A stretch of DNA of 37,307 bases, from positions 1-37,307 of IMG/VR virus record IMGVR_UViG_3300048006_000156; one strand, given 5' to 3'. Made by a program: the position numbers and the translations under genes. The stretch is from a virus. The notes below the pieces were generated by a model that saw only the letters and a list, made by a program, of their open reading frames with translations, ran no database searches and was not told the DNA's origin. Every line of letters begins with the position of its first letter. The stretch's first letter is position 1. Positions 19,267-28,320 of this stretch are shown here, piece by piece.

Positions 19267-20745
19267 CTAGTCTGTGAATAACACAAAGTTGTTAGCCGCT
19301 TGAGTTACTAAACATCTTTCAGATAAGAAGTGAACTTCCATTGCATCTAAATCAGAAGTAGCAGCGCCACCTACAGATCCAGTGATCCAGTTTTTCATTC
19401 TTCTATCATCAGCTTGAGAAGCTCTATATCTTACGTGTAAGAAAGGTCTTCTGATGTTAGTTCCTAATATTTGATCGTAAACTGTAGAAGTTCCAGCAGG
19501 CACTAATACACCTTCGATACCAGCATCAGCAACACCACCACGAGTAGAAGCGTCGTTTAAGTATTTCCAGTCAGTTTTGTAGAAGTCATAAGAACCTCTT
19601 CTGAAACCAGAGAAACCTAAATTTAATGCCATTTCTTCAGAGTTTTCAAATACACCAAAAGAACTACCACCGTTGTAAGCAGCTGTTCCAGCTTGTTGTC
19701 CAACTCCAGCTAACATATCATCAAAGTCTAAAGAAGTTTCTCTATTTAAGAATAACATGTTTTCTTCGATAGCTCCTTGAGTATCTAAGTTTTTAAGAAT
19801 TGAATCAAACTGAGCTAAACCAGTTGCTGCAGTAAAGTCTACTAATACATTTCCACGGCTTTTAACAGCAGCGAAAAGACCCTCAGTACCTTTAGCAGTT
19901 GTAGTTGAAGTTCCAGATTTTAATTCACCTTCTACCATAGACATTTCTAAGTAGTCTTCAAAACGTAATCTTGTTTCAGATTCAGCTTTTAAATACCATA
20001 AGAAACCTCCTTGACCAGACTCAGTAGCTACTTCAACCCATCCAATCTGAGCAGTGTCAGATCCGTTGATTGCATACTTGTCTTTAATGATAATAGGAGA
20101 GTTAGAATACTGAGTAAAAGAAGGTGTTACAGAAATTCTGTTAGAATCTCCAGTCCCTTTTCCATATTCAGATCCGTAAACAAAGATTTTTAAGTTTGGT
20201 CCACCAGTTACTAAGTCAACTTCAGCAGCTCCACCACCGGTTCCGTCTAAAGCTTCTTGAGAGTAAGGAGCAACAGTTAATACACCTGCACCTAATGCAC
20301 TTCCAGGAGTAGCTCCAGAAGCAACAACGTAACAGTTTAATTCTGCTCCAGTTGCTGGATTCATTACTACGATTGTAGAACCAGGAGATACAACATTTTC
20401 AATAAGAGTCGCACCAGCTCCACCAACAGGAATAGTTAAGGTAGATACTTTAGCTCCAACAGCTCCAGCTGCAGTTGCTATTACGTTCTCGTAAGAAATG
20501 TGTAATCTATTTTGTTCAGACCATACTACTTGATCAGAAGTCATCGGCATTTCAGCTCCTACCATTCTTAAGAAACCACCTAAGGTTCTATTTCCATAAC
20601 GCTCTACTTCAGCTTCATAGATTTCTGGTAAATACTGTTGTGCAAAATCGTTGTTTCCATCAGTAAAGTTTAAATAATTGCCTTCTAAGGCTTGTTTTTT
20701 CTGTGTTGGGATTAAACTTCCAAACACTGGGCTTACATTTGCCAT
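19267..20745 (-). CDS. Major capsid protein, 492 aa
   Basis: The start MANVSPVFGSLIPTQKKQAL, the central beta-rich stretches and the size of about 490 residues fit an HK97-fold major capsid protein of Bacteroidota podoviruses. Motifs include QYLPEIYEAEVERYGNRTLG near the N-terminus, an Ala/Gly-rich domain at 85-175, SETRLRFEDYLEMSMVEGE at about 258-276, and a C-terminal region with RRPFLHVRYRASQADDRRMK. It follows the acidic scaffold-like protein by 15 bases and is followed by a stable hairpin. Base composition is a little richer in G+C, with more uniform codon choice than the neighbours, as expected for a very abundant protein. No cleavage site can be seen. Confidence 0.85.
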   Translation of the reverse strand: MANVSPVFGSLIPTQKKQALEGNYLNFTDGNNDFAQQYLPEIYEAEVERYGNRTLGGFLRMVGAEMPMTSDQVVWSEQNRLHISYENVIATAAGAVGAKVSTLTIPVGGAGATLIENVVSPGSTIVVMNPATGAELNCYVVASGATPGSALGAGVLTVAPYSQEALDGTGGGAAEVDLVTGGPNLKIFVYGSEYGKGTGDSNRISVTPSFTQYSNSPIIIKDKYAINGSDTAQIGWVEVATESGQGGFLWYLKAESETRLRFEDYLEMSMVEGELKSGTSTTTAKGTEGLFAAVKSRGNVLVDFTAATGLAQFDSILKNLDTQGAIEENMLFLNRETSLDFDDMLAGVGQQAGTAAYNGGSSFGVFENSEEMALNLGFSGFRRGSYDFYKTDWKYLNDASTRGGVADAGIEGVLVPAGTSTVYDQILGTNIRRPFLHVRYRASQADDRRMKNWITGSVGGAATSDLDAMEVHFLSERCLVTQAANNFVLFTD

Positions 20746-20760
20746 AATTTTTTAATTTTT

Positions 20761-21897
20761 TTAGTTAAATTTTTTTGTTTTAATTCTAAGTTTAGAAGAA
20801 TCATAACCGCTTATTGACTTAACTTTTATTCCGTTTACAAACTCACTAGAACTAGTTTGCCTAGGTTCTGCGCTTGGGTTTTTAGACTTGTTAACTATTT
20901 CTTTAGTTGCGTCTGTCCTCCCTTGTTCATAAAAATGATTAATAATCTTGTCAGCATTTGAAGCGATATAAATAGCCTTGTGATAACCTTTCGTGTCTTT
21001 TACATTACCATTTTCATCAAGAAACTTTCCTACGAAATTATTAATGCTTGATTGGTTTTCTGCAACTTTATTTGGATCTTGTAAACCATATCTAAACTTC
21101 TTCTTACCTACATTGAAGTCAAAACCTTTGAATTCATTAGTAAAGTAATCATTTGTTTTTGATTTAAAGTCTGAATGCTGTTGCTCAGCTATCTTCTGAT
21201 CTTCTTGATATCGGTTGAAAAATTCCATTGCTTTTTGTTGTTCCTGAGTAACGCCGGGTCTCAACTTGATTTCGTCGTAATATTTACTCTTGGTATTTTC
21301 TAAAAAGCCTTTTGCTTTTGCAACTTCTTCTTTAAACGCAAGTTTCTTTTTGCGTATATCTTTTTCCTCATCTATGTCTTCATCATAATCGTAGTCCTCT
21401 AATAGCAGGCTAACGTCATCTGATTCTAAATAAGGTTTTGTTTGTTTGTAATATTCTTTTAATAGTGTTTTATCATCAACACTTGAGTAGTCCGCGTTTA
21501 ATCTAACGTAGTCTTCTACTGATCCACCTGTTTCTTCCATAAAAGTAACAAGTTTATCTATGTTTTCAGGTAACACTCTTTGTTCAGCTACTTGCTTGTA
21601 TTCTTCAGCGGCTTCTTGTAATTGATTGTTCGGAGGCGTATCATCGTCTTCGTCTACAATTTCTATAATACCATCTTCTTCAGCTACTTCAGGCGTGTCG
21701 TTAACGACTACAACAGGTTCTTCAATAGTATCTTCTTTAACCTCTGGTATTACTACTTTAGCAGCTTCTTCAGCTACTGGCTCTTTTACTTCATCTATAT
21801 TAACCTTTATAGGCTCGTTAGATTGATTGCCTAAATTTTTAGGACTTGTTTTTTTGGATTTAATTTTAAAATCCCCTTCTTGTTTTACTTCTGACAT
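20761..21897 (-). CDS. Acidic capsid scaffolding-like protein, 378 aa
   Basis: The protein has a basic first 30 residues, a very acidic and Val/Pro/Glu-rich low-complexity region (about 35-95, with IIEIVDEDDDTPP), a second acidic patch (LLLEDYDYDEDIDEEKD, about residues 165-182), helical charged middle parts and a basic C-terminus ending in SKLRIKTKKFN. This charge pattern, with a basic tail that can bind capsid protein, and its position between portal and capsid genes are typical of scaffolding proteins. No protease motif is seen, and no separate head protease gene is present in the window. Function inferred from composition and place. Confidence 0.65.
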   Translation of the reverse strand: MSEVKQEGDFKIKSKKTSPKNLGNQSNEPIKVNIDEVKEPVAEEAAKVVIPEVKEDTIEEPVVVVNDTPEVAEEDGIIEIVDEDDDTPPNNQLQEAAEEYKQVAEQRVLPENIDKLVTFMEETGGSVEDYVRLNADYSSVDDKTLLKEYYKQTKPYLESDDVSLLLEDYDYDEDIDEEKDIRKKKLAFKEEVAKAKGFLENTKSKYYDEIKLRPGVTQEQQKAMEFFNRYQEDQKIAEQQHSDFKSKTNDYFTNEFKGFDFNVGKKKFRYGLQDPNKVAENQSSINNFVGKFLDENGNVKDTKGYHKAIYIASNADKIINHFYEQGRTDATKEIVNKSKNPSAEPRQTSSSEFVNGIKVKSISGYDSSKLRIKTKKFN

Positions 21898-21924
21898 AAT
21901 ATAATATAATTAAATAATTGTTTA

Positions 21925-24333
21925 TTAGCTAGGTCCAAACTCTTCTATTCCGAATCCACCTAACACATCGTTTCCTGATGATTCAAAGTTTTTAGGTAAT
22001 CCCTCTGTTTGCCTTTGTTGTATTAACTCCGACTGTTGGGATCCTTGCATCTTTATTCTTTTATCTTTTCTATCTTCAATTTCTTTTTCTTTAGCCCCTT
22101 CCGCATTTGCCCTTACCTGAGCTAACTGCATATTAAAGTTAAATTCTTCAGCCATTAACTCTCTTTTTATTTGAGCTTCAGTCTGCATTCTTTGTATTTC
22201 AAACTGCGATTTAGCTTGCTCTATACTTACTTTTTCTTGAGTGAGTGCTTGTTGTTTTTGCACTTCAGCCATTGCAGCTTTTTCAGATGCTTCAGCGTTT
22301 GCTTGAGCTTGAGCTTGAATATTAGCTTGCTGCTGTTCTTGTTCTCTTTTTATTTTTTGCTTTTGTCTAAGCTTTAGAAATTGATTAGCTAACTTTATGT
22401 TTTTTATTTGTCTGATATCAATTGCGTCAGATAGTGCAATTGCTTGTGTTTGCAATGCTACTTGTATGTTTTGTTCTAATAAAGCTTTCTCTTCATCTTC
22501 AGGTTCTAACTCTAAGTATATACCAAAATCATGCAGCTGTAAATTCATTAACTCTTCAAGAGTTTTTGTATTAAATGTACTTATAGCGTTCGTTAAAGCG
22601 TTTTCCGTTAAAGGGTTTTCAATAACGTCAGCTACTTTTAAACTTATATTTTCACAAGTTCTAACCGTTAAGTAAAGTAAAGAATCTAATATATGTTTGG
22701 TTGCAATATTAGAAGCGTTAGCCGCCATCTTTTGCAGACCTACAAGTGAATCTTTACTTGGAGCACTACCATCTCTAGCTTCATTTAATCCTGTCACATC
22801 CCTTATCATTTGTAAGTAATACTGATATGTACCAATTAAACTCTGTATTTTACCTTGACCGCTTGAAGATGATAATTCTTGCACAGGTACTTTACCTCTA
22901 TTTAATTCACCGTCTTGCGTAAGTGATCTACCTACAACAGAACCTGTTTGAAAATACATGTTTAATGCTTCAGCTGGATTGTATGTTGTACCATTACCCA
23001 AGTCGACTTCTGCTAAACCATCCATATCTAAGAATACACCGTCTGGTACTATTCTAGACATCACCTGCTGTAATTTAAGATGTGTTATTTGTATCATATC
23101 AGCAAAGCTAGTAATTTTACTAACCACGGATTCAATACGTCCTTTATACATTCTAGGTGCAGATATACAGTAATTCATCATTACTTTTGTAGTATCAGCT
23201 GTTGGTCTTGTCATATTTTCTGCTAGCTTCCATTCTAGCATTATATTTGTACCTAGTACCTTTGCTCCAGTATATAATACTTCTATTGTTCTAGATATTC
23301 TTTCAAAATTGTCATTAGCTGGAGGATTGAATGTGTCAGGTTTTTCTAACGTTTTTTCTAATCCTTGATCTGTTTTCTTTATTTTAAATACTTGGTCTGA
23401 ATATGTTTTGTATTCAAAGTATAATACTTGTATTGTGTTAGCATCGTAATTGCCCCAGTTAGTTACATACTGTGAATTACCAGGCATGTCTTGTATCTTT
23501 TCTAATTCAGCTGGTGATAAGTTTGGGAACTGCTTTTTAAGTTCTGATAAAGAAATTGATTTAACTTCACCTACGTAATATATATCTTCAAAGTTTGGAT
23601 CTTCTGTATATGAATAAATCATATTAGCAGGATCAACATAATCAGTGACTATACCTTCAGCTTTATTAAATGATGTTTTAATAGCTCCAATACCTATAGT
23701 AGTTAAATCGTGAGCTAATCGTTTTTTTGTTTCATCATATTTATTAAAAGCCAATACATTATTTATAACCTCTTCTTCTGCAATTTCAACATTCTGCTTA
23801 GGAGTCATTTGCAAATGTATATCTAGCTCTTCTCTGTTTTCAGGTAAACTTTCTAAATCTCCTGTTGTTGAGAAATCCATACCCAAGTTTTGCTTTATAT
23901 TTAACAAAGCTTTTTTGGTATTCATGTCTTTTTCAACAGCCGCTGCATAATCTGTTCTACTTTTCACAGAAAATGGATCTTGAGCAAAAGCATTTATATC
24001 ATATGATTTGTTCGACATTCCATTTACAACGATATCGACAAATTTTGATATAACTGGTATTGGCTTCCAGTCTAAATTAAGATAAGATAAATCGCCGTTT
24101 ATAGACAATTCATCTTTATACTTTTGTATTGATTGCTCGCCTCTGGCATATAAACGCAATGAGTGAAAGCTATTCCAATTGTTTAAGTATCTATTACCAT
24201 TACCTCTTCCTTGATTGAACCATTCTTGTTCAATAGCTCTAGAGACTTGTAAGCCGTAATCATAACTAGCTTTTACTTCGTCGCTAACAACCTGGTTAGG
24301 GAAAGAACTATCGGTATTTGTTTGTATTTTCAT
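21925..24333 (-). CDS. Portal protein, 802 aa
   Basis: The portal forms the dodecameric ring through which DNA enters and leaves the head. The N-terminal part has SLRLYARGEQSIQKYKDEL and VISKFVDIVVNGMSNKSYD, which I associate with portals of Bacteroidota podoviruses. The central region includes VTDYVDPANMIYSYTEDPNF, and a further helical part is near residues 450-560 (SLIGTYQYYLQMIRDVTGLN, followed by EARDGS). The last 170 residues are Gln/Ala/Glu-rich coiled coil, consistent with a barrel. Its ATG directly follows the terminase stop (TAAATG), and the scaffold-like gene follows. The length is close to the roughly 800 residues I expect for crAss-like and related portals. Confidence 0.85.
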   Translation of the reverse strand: MKIQTNTDSSFPNQVVSDEVKASYDYGLQVSRAIEQEWFNQGRGNGNRYLNNWNSFHSLRLYARGEQSIQKYKDELSINGDLSYLNLDWKPIPVISKFVDIVVNGMSNKSYDINAFAQDPFSVKSRTDYAAAVEKDMNTKKALLNIKQNLGMDFSTTGDLESLPENREELDIHLQMTPKQNVEIAEEEVINNVLAFNKYDETKKRLAHDLTTIGIGAIKTSFNKAEGIVTDYVDPANMIYSYTEDPNFEDIYYVGEVKSISLSELKKQFPNLSPAELEKIQDMPGNSQYVTNWGNYDANTIQVLYFEYKTYSDQVFKIKKTDQGLEKTLEKPDTFNPPANDNFERISRTIEVLYTGAKVLGTNIMLEWKLAENMTRPTADTTKVMMNYCISAPRMYKGRIESVVSKITSFADMIQITHLKLQQVMSRIVPDGVFLDMDGLAEVDLGNGTTYNPAEALNMYFQTGSVVGRSLTQDGELNRGKVPVQELSSSSGQGKIQSLIGTYQYYLQMIRDVTGLNEARDGSAPSKDSLVGLQKMAANASNIATKHILDSLLYLTVRTCENISLKVADVIENPLTENALTNAISTFNTKTLEELMNLQLHDFGIYLELEPEDEEKALLEQNIQVALQTQAIALSDAIDIRQIKNIKLANQFLKLRQKQKIKREQEQQQANIQAQAQANAEASEKAAMAEVQKQQALTQEKVSIEQAKSQFEIQRMQTEAQIKRELMAEEFNFNMQLAQVRANAEGAKEKEIEDRKDKRIKMQGSQQSELIQQRQTEGLPKNFESSGNDVLGGFGIEEFGPS

Positions 24334-26544
24334 TTATCTTAATATTTTAGACATAGAACCTCTATTATCATATCTTTTAATTCCTAAATCGTAAACCTTT
24401 TTTTGCACTGGACTAACAGGTGAGTATAGGTTTTTATTGCAAGCCATTATAGCTAATCCTGAACTTATAGAAGCATCGTGTTTTGTTCTATTGTTTATAT
24501 TGAATTTACCCCAATCTTCTAATGTTCTTTGAAAGTACATATCTCCATAACCTGCTTCTGTTCGTCCAACACAAGTTTCTATGTATGATTCTATAGCTGC
24601 AGCGTGTGCTTGCTTTATATCTTCACTAGAGTTTGGTATACCACCTATCTCTCTTTCAGTTACAGATAATTTGTTTAATCTTTTATCAGGTCTGTTCATT
24701 GAGAAGCCTCGATAACCTCTTCTTTTAAAATGATACAGTAATCTAGGTTTGTTATTTTCAGCAAGTAATGGCATACCGTAAAATATGCAAGCCATCAATA
24801 CGTCTTCAAAAAATATTTCAGCAGTTTGTGGCCTAGCTATATATTCTAAAAAGAATCTATTAGGCGGAACATCTTCCATGCTAAACTTAGTTAAACCGTG
24901 TAAAGCTCCATTAGAACCTCTTTTATCAACTGTACCTGATATATCATAACTATCACAACCAAAAGCACCACAGTGCTCGTTACCTGGATATTTTGTGTTA
25001 CCTTTTACTATAACCCTGTTTTGCAATTGAACAGGTGGAACCCAACTTACATTAAACCTGCCATTTTTGTTTGGCACAAATATAACTTTAGTATCTTTGA
25101 TCCCGTTTTCCCACATAAAACTTCCAGTGGTTATTATCGATGTGTTTCTAAGATCTTCGTTATAATCTATCTGTTCGTATATTTTTGTTAAGTTGAATAA
25201 AGATTGTTTTGCCTCATCTCTAAAAGCATGTTGCTCTGTTCTTGGAAATTGACGGTAGTATTCATTTAAACCATCTTGATCTCCCTTTAAGCCTTCAACT
25301 TCATTATTCCAATAATCAATTACACCTTGTTTTATAATCGATCCGTCAGGTCCTTCAATTGTTTTTTTTGGTGTTTCAAATACAGGAAATCCATAAGAAT
25401 CAATGTATCCTTCGTAGTTCCATTCCATAGGAATGAACAAACTATAGAGTCCTGAACGAGTTTGTCCATTTGCATTTCTTTTTGTTGCGTCGGAGTCATA
25501 GTATAATTTTTTGAAATTTTCACCACCCTTATCTAAAGCGTTAGATGTACTACCCATCATACACTTACCTATAATCTTAGAACCTAATCTTAAACAAGTT
25601 TTTGTAACTCTCCAGTTATTTAATATATTTGTAGGTCTTTCCCATTTTCCACTTTCATCGTGTACTAATAGTTTTAATTTTTCACCATCGTACGAGTTGT
25701 CCCCGGTGTTCTTCCAGTCGATCGTTGTGTCGAGACCTGTGATCTCCTGTAACTTCTCGTTGGTGTCAAGCTTTTTACGGGTGAATTTTGATGCTGGTAC
25801 TCTGTACGCAAGCTCCGTCTTCGGCCTGTCCATACCGTCCTGGATTGGTTTGAAGAAGAAGGGATAGTTAACTGAGATGGGTACGACCTTATCAGTAAAC
25901 ATCTTTTTGGCGTCTGGCCCGGACTTTGATAAAATGCCAAATCTTGAATCTGTGGATATTGTTGCCTGATTAACCGTCTCGCCTGATGCCATGAAAGAGA
26001 AACCTGACCGTCGGTTTTTAAGATAACACATTCCGTAACACCGTTCATCTGCCTTACAAGCTTCCCAGAATATATAGAATAATCTGTTTGATTCCCTAAA
26101 GTCTGGTTGCCCAACATCAATTTTGGACCACTGCAAGTACATGTAGTGAGTGCCAGTAATATAAGAAGGCTTGTTTTTATTAATAAACCAAAAACCTTCG
26201 TCACGCCTTTTAAACTCCTTGTCAATATAGTCATACCACTTTTCTTTAAAATCTGAAGGGTACTCATCCCAATCAAATACTGATTTAATTTTAGAAAGCT
26301 CCTTAGGATATTGAGTATATTGCCATTTGTTTTCTTCAAATTCAACAACGTCTTCTGCTTTTGGCAATGCTATTTTTAATCCTTGTATTTCGTAAACTTC
26401 CCCTATTTGTCCGGTTTTACTAATTATAACAACGTCATGTTCCTCATTGTATCCGTAATCCCACTTCTTATATCTATTTAGCCTATTAACTATTTTAGGC
26501 TTTATATAGTCTTTTAATACTGTTACTAAAGTTTGCTCGTACAT
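24334..26544 (-). CDS. Terminase large subunit, 736 aa
   Basis: This is the motor that pumps DNA into the prohead and cuts it. A degenerate Walker A lies in LKNRRSGFS (about 175-183). Walker B is KLLVHDES (291-298), with the catalytic Glu after Asp. A coupling motif MGSTSN is at 330-335. The C-terminal RNase H-like nuclease has GCDSYDISG (D531) and a late Asp in KHDASISSG (D690). The gene starts in a TAATG overlap with the preceding 93-aa gene and abuts the portal gene. The DNA for residues about 128-288 is much richer in G+C (about 45%) than the rest, yet the frame is intact and the motif order normal. Confidence 0.9.
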   Translation of the reverse strand: MYEQTLVTVLKDYIKPKIVNRLNRYKKWDYGYNEEHDVVIISKTGQIGEVYEIQGLKIALPKAEDVVEFEENKWQYTQYPKELSKIKSVFDWDEYPSDFKEKWYDYIDKEFKRRDEGFWFINKNKPSYITGTHYMYLQWSKIDVGQPDFRESNRLFYIFWEACKADERCYGMCYLKNRRSGFSFMASGETVNQATISTDSRFGILSKSGPDAKKMFTDKVVPISVNYPFFFKPIQDGMDRPKTELAYRVPASKFTRKKLDTNEKLQEITGLDTTIDWKNTGDNSYDGEKLKLLVHDESGKWERPTNILNNWRVTKTCLRLGSKIIGKCMMGSTSNALDKGGENFKKLYYDSDATKRNANGQTRSGLYSLFIPMEWNYEGYIDSYGFPVFETPKKTIEGPDGSIIKQGVIDYWNNEVEGLKGDQDGLNEYYRQFPRTEQHAFRDEAKQSLFNLTKIYEQIDYNEDLRNTSIITTGSFMWENGIKDTKVIFVPNKNGRFNVSWVPPVQLQNRVIVKGNTKYPGNEHCGAFGCDSYDISGTVDKRGSNGALHGLTKFSMEDVPPNRFFLEYIARPQTAEIFFEDVLMACIFYGMPLLAENNKPRLLYHFKRRGYRGFSMNRPDKRLNKLSVTEREIGGIPNSSEDIKQAHAAAIESYIETCVGRTEAGYGDMYFQRTLEDWGKFNINNRTKHDASISSGLAIMACNKNLYSPVSPVQKKVYDLGIKRYDNRGSMSKILR
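25676..26160. other. GC-rich segment inside the large terminase gene
   Basis: By direct count, 215 of 480 bases (about 45%) from 25681 to 26160 are G or C. The 60-base row before it has 27% and the row after it 32%. The left border is sharp and falls just before the Walker B codons. The segment uses codons rare elsewhere in the window (for example CGG, GTC and GAC) and also creates a long false reading frame on the same strand. It covers the first part of the ATPase domain, including Walker A. Likely cause: homologous recombination with a relative of different composition. Confidence 0.75.
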
Positions 26545-26825
26545 TACCTAGATCTTCCTTCTGCAAATCCTCTAAAAGCTTGCTTCATTTCTTCTTTAGC
26601 TTCTTTTGGATTATCATTTAACAAAGCCTCTTCCGCTTCTATTCTAGTAAGTATTTCGAAAGCATCAAATATCGCTAGCTTTTTTGTAGCTGCGGCGTTT
26701 TTTAATCTATCAGCTGTTATATCGTCCCCAGAATCAACAATAGCTTCTTTAGCTACTTTAATTAATTCTTCAACTGCTTTTTGCCCAGCTAGGATTATAC
26801 TCTTCTTCGTTTCCTTCGTGTTCAT
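26544..26825 (-). CDS. Small helical protein before terminase, possible small terminase (93 aa)
   Basis: This is a 93-residue, fully helical-looking, charged protein (KAVEELIKVAKEAIVDSG, then DAFEILTRIEAEEALLNDNP). The start overlaps the preceding gene by 56 bases, and the stop overlaps the large terminase ATG (TAATG), implying translational coupling. Small terminases often precede the large subunit and are helical, but there is no clear helix-turn-helix here. The small-terminase call rests on position alone. It could also be a head-assembly factor. Confidence 0.5.
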   Translation of the reverse strand: MNTKETKKSIILAGQKAVEELIKVAKEAIVDSGDDITADRLKNAAATKKLAIFDAFEILTRIEAEEALLNDNPKEAKEEMKQAFRGFAEGRSR

Positions 26826-27375
26826 ACTTTATTACAATATCATTAGATTTCATACAATAAACTCTTTGATCATCTATTATAAAATCCCATTCACTGCCTG
26901 GTGTAAAGCCTACGACATCCCCTGGATTGATATTAAGCGCTTTTAAAGAACTATTACCTATTTTTAATATACCAATAAGGTCTTGCTCTTTTTGTGATCT
27001 TAAAGTGTCTTTGTTTTTCAAAGGCATTACAAAACATCTGTCTCCAAATGATTTCCAATCCCCTGTATTTTTATACAAATATATTTGATCTGCTGAACAA
27101 AAGTGTAAGTCATCTTTAAAGTGAGATCTACTTCTTTTCTTATTGCCTCGGATATCATAAAAAACTCTAAATACATTATGATGTATTATTATTATGTCAC
27201 CTTTTTTTATATTTGTTTTAAAAGCTTTTGGCGTTTCAACTACTATAGCTAGATTATTTACAGACTTGAAGTCTTCAATTTTAGTGTTTAGTATTAATGT
27301 AACGCTGCCTAGCTTTATTTTGTTATCGTATCTATCGCCAATAGGTTTGACAATAAAATCGTATAGACTTCTCAT
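26770..27375 (-). CDS. Tandem GroES-like (cpn10-fold) protein, 201 aa
   Basis: The protein reads as two fused co-chaperonin-like halves. The first (residues 1-105) has SLYDFIVKP, a loop KLGSVTLILNT, IEDFKSVNNLAIVVETP and NIKKGDIIIIHHN. These line up in order with the GroES of this same phage: AIGRNLIIKK, the GGLLL loop, EDIRYVKASIVSP and GMKKNDIIYYD. The second half (110-187) has CFVMPLK, NINPGDVVGFTPGSEWDFII and RVYCMKSNDIVIKY, matching the end of GroES (QVIKMQDIVVVL). Tandem cpn10 proteins exist in chloroplasts (Cpn20). It sits among head genes just before the terminase, so a capsid-folding co-chaperonin is possible. The fold call is my own alignment by eye, and function is inference. Confidence 0.55.
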   Translation of the reverse strand: MRSLYDFIVKPIGDRYDNKIKLGSVTLILNTKIEDFKSVNNLAIVVETPKAFKTNIKKGDIIIIHHNVFRVFYDIRGNKKRSRSHFKDDLHFCSADQIYLYKNTGDWKSFGDRCFVMPLKNKDTLRSQKEQDLIGILKIGNSSLKALNINPGDVVGFTPGSEWDFIIDDQRVYCMKSNDIVIKYEHEGNEEEYNPSWAKSS

Positions 27376-27603
27376 TTAATATTCTAAATCATACTCAACG
27401 GATATTGCCATGTTAGAATTAAACTTCTTCCATGGCATAACCTCGTTTCCTTTCTTTATATAAATACTGTAAGAATTAGATTGCACATCATGTAGTATAC
27501 AATCTATAGTATGTCCACCATAAACGTTTTGCCCTACTGAATAGTGCATAGCGTCGTTCTTATAGTCAGAACCTATACTTATTTTTCTTACAACAGAACT
27601 CAT
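27376..27603 (-). CDS. Small hypothetical protein (75 aa)
   Basis: This is a 75-residue beta-rich protein with VGQNVYGGHTIDCILHDVQ and NSYSIYIKKGNEVMPWKKFN, suggesting a small SH3-like or barrel fold. The start overlaps the previous stop by one base and the stop abuts the next ATG, so it is tightly coupled to its neighbours. No membrane or enzyme motif is present. I do not recognise the family. Context suggests a virion or assembly role. Confidence 0.65.
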   Translation of the reverse strand: MSSVVRKISIGSDYKNDAMHYSVGQNVYGGHTIDCILHDVQSNSYSIYIKKGNEVMPWKKFNSNMAISVEYDLEY

Positions 27604-27860
27604 TATTCCGCTATTTCAAGAGTTTTAGTTTCTTCTTGCTTAGCTTCCTCATAAGTACCATCAACTAAGTTTACAGTTATATCACCATATTCTTCTCTGA
27701 TTTCAGCCTTGATACCATCTAATTCTTTTACAGCATCAAAATGTGCTGCTAGGTATTCTGCTTTTCTTGCCTCTAAAAATCCTACTTCTGTAAGTATAGA
27801 GTTCATTTTTCCTGTTGCGTCTTTAATAGACTTTAATTGTTCATCTGTTAATTTTCCCAT
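27603..27860 (-). CDS. Small coiled-coil protein (85 aa)
   Basis: The first 60 residues form a continuous amphipathic helix (LTDEQLKSIKDATGKMNSIL, then KAEYLAAHFDAVKELDGIKA), and the tail is acidic. Such short coiled-coil proteins are frequent in marine phage late regions and are sometimes annotated as structural, but their function is unknown. There is no signal peptide or lipobox, so a spanin role is unlikely. The next gene starts inside its stop (TAATG). Confidence 0.6.
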   Translation of the reverse strand: MGKLTDEQLKSIKDATGKMNSILTEVGFLEARKAEYLAAHFDAVKELDGIKAEIREEYGDITVNLVDGTYEEAKQEETKTLEIAE

Positions 27861-27896
27861 TTTATTTAATTTAATTGGTTACTGTTATTACTATTA

Positions 27897-28316
27897 TTAC
27901 TTGTTTTTAATATTTTTACTTTTAAATACTGGCGCTAACTTATCTACTATTTTTTCACCACTTCTACCTATAACATAACCTCCAATACCTATTTCTAATA
28001 AGCTCCAAAATTCTGGTTCTAAAACAGGTGTGACTAAGTATATTGACAGCTGTGATATGAATTTTGTATATATGATTATAAAACCAAATGAAAGCATTAG
28101 TATTGGTCTCCAGCTTCTTTGTAACCAGTTACCTTTAGCTTCCGCTATAATAATATCAGTTTGCATTTTCTGCAGCTCTAGTTGAGCATCCTGCAATACT
28201 TTAAATATTTTATTTCTAGCATTAAGTCTTTCTTCTTCGCTGGTGAATAAGTTATCAACTACATCACCAACTTGTTTAAAAACTTTAGTACTGAAAAACT
28301 CTAATATCTTTTTCAT
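27897..28316 (-). CDS. Holin of the 3TM / GTA-holin type, 139 aa
   Basis: The N-terminal 60 residues are an amphipathic helix, followed by NWLQRSWRPILMLSFGFIII, then a second hydrophobic stretch (YTKFISQLSIYLVTPVL) and EFWSLLEIGIGGYVIGRSGE. The W-x(2)-RSWRPILML signature and the final GIGGYVIGRSGEK are what I know from the 3TM holin family (PF11351 type). These proteins sit in the inner membrane and open holes that release the endolysin. The probable endolysin is not adjacent but lies some 27 kb downstream in the same transcription direction. The C-terminus is basic and cytoplasmic-looking. Confidence 0.75.
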   Translation of the reverse strand: MKKILEFFSTKVFKQVGDVVDNLFTSEEERLNARNKIFKVLQDAQLELQKMQTDIIIAEAKGNWLQRSWRPILMLSFGFIIIYTKFISQLSIYLVTPVLEPEFWSLLEIGIGGYVIGRSGEKIVDKLAPVFKSKNIKNK

Positions 28317-28320
28317 TATT

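Noticed and set aside
25674-26348. A 224-codon open frame on the minus strand inside the terminase gene
   Set aside because: It overlaps the terminase in another frame, its length follows from the GC-rich patch, and the translation is low in structure and rich in Arg/Ser. The terminase frame carries all conserved motifs.
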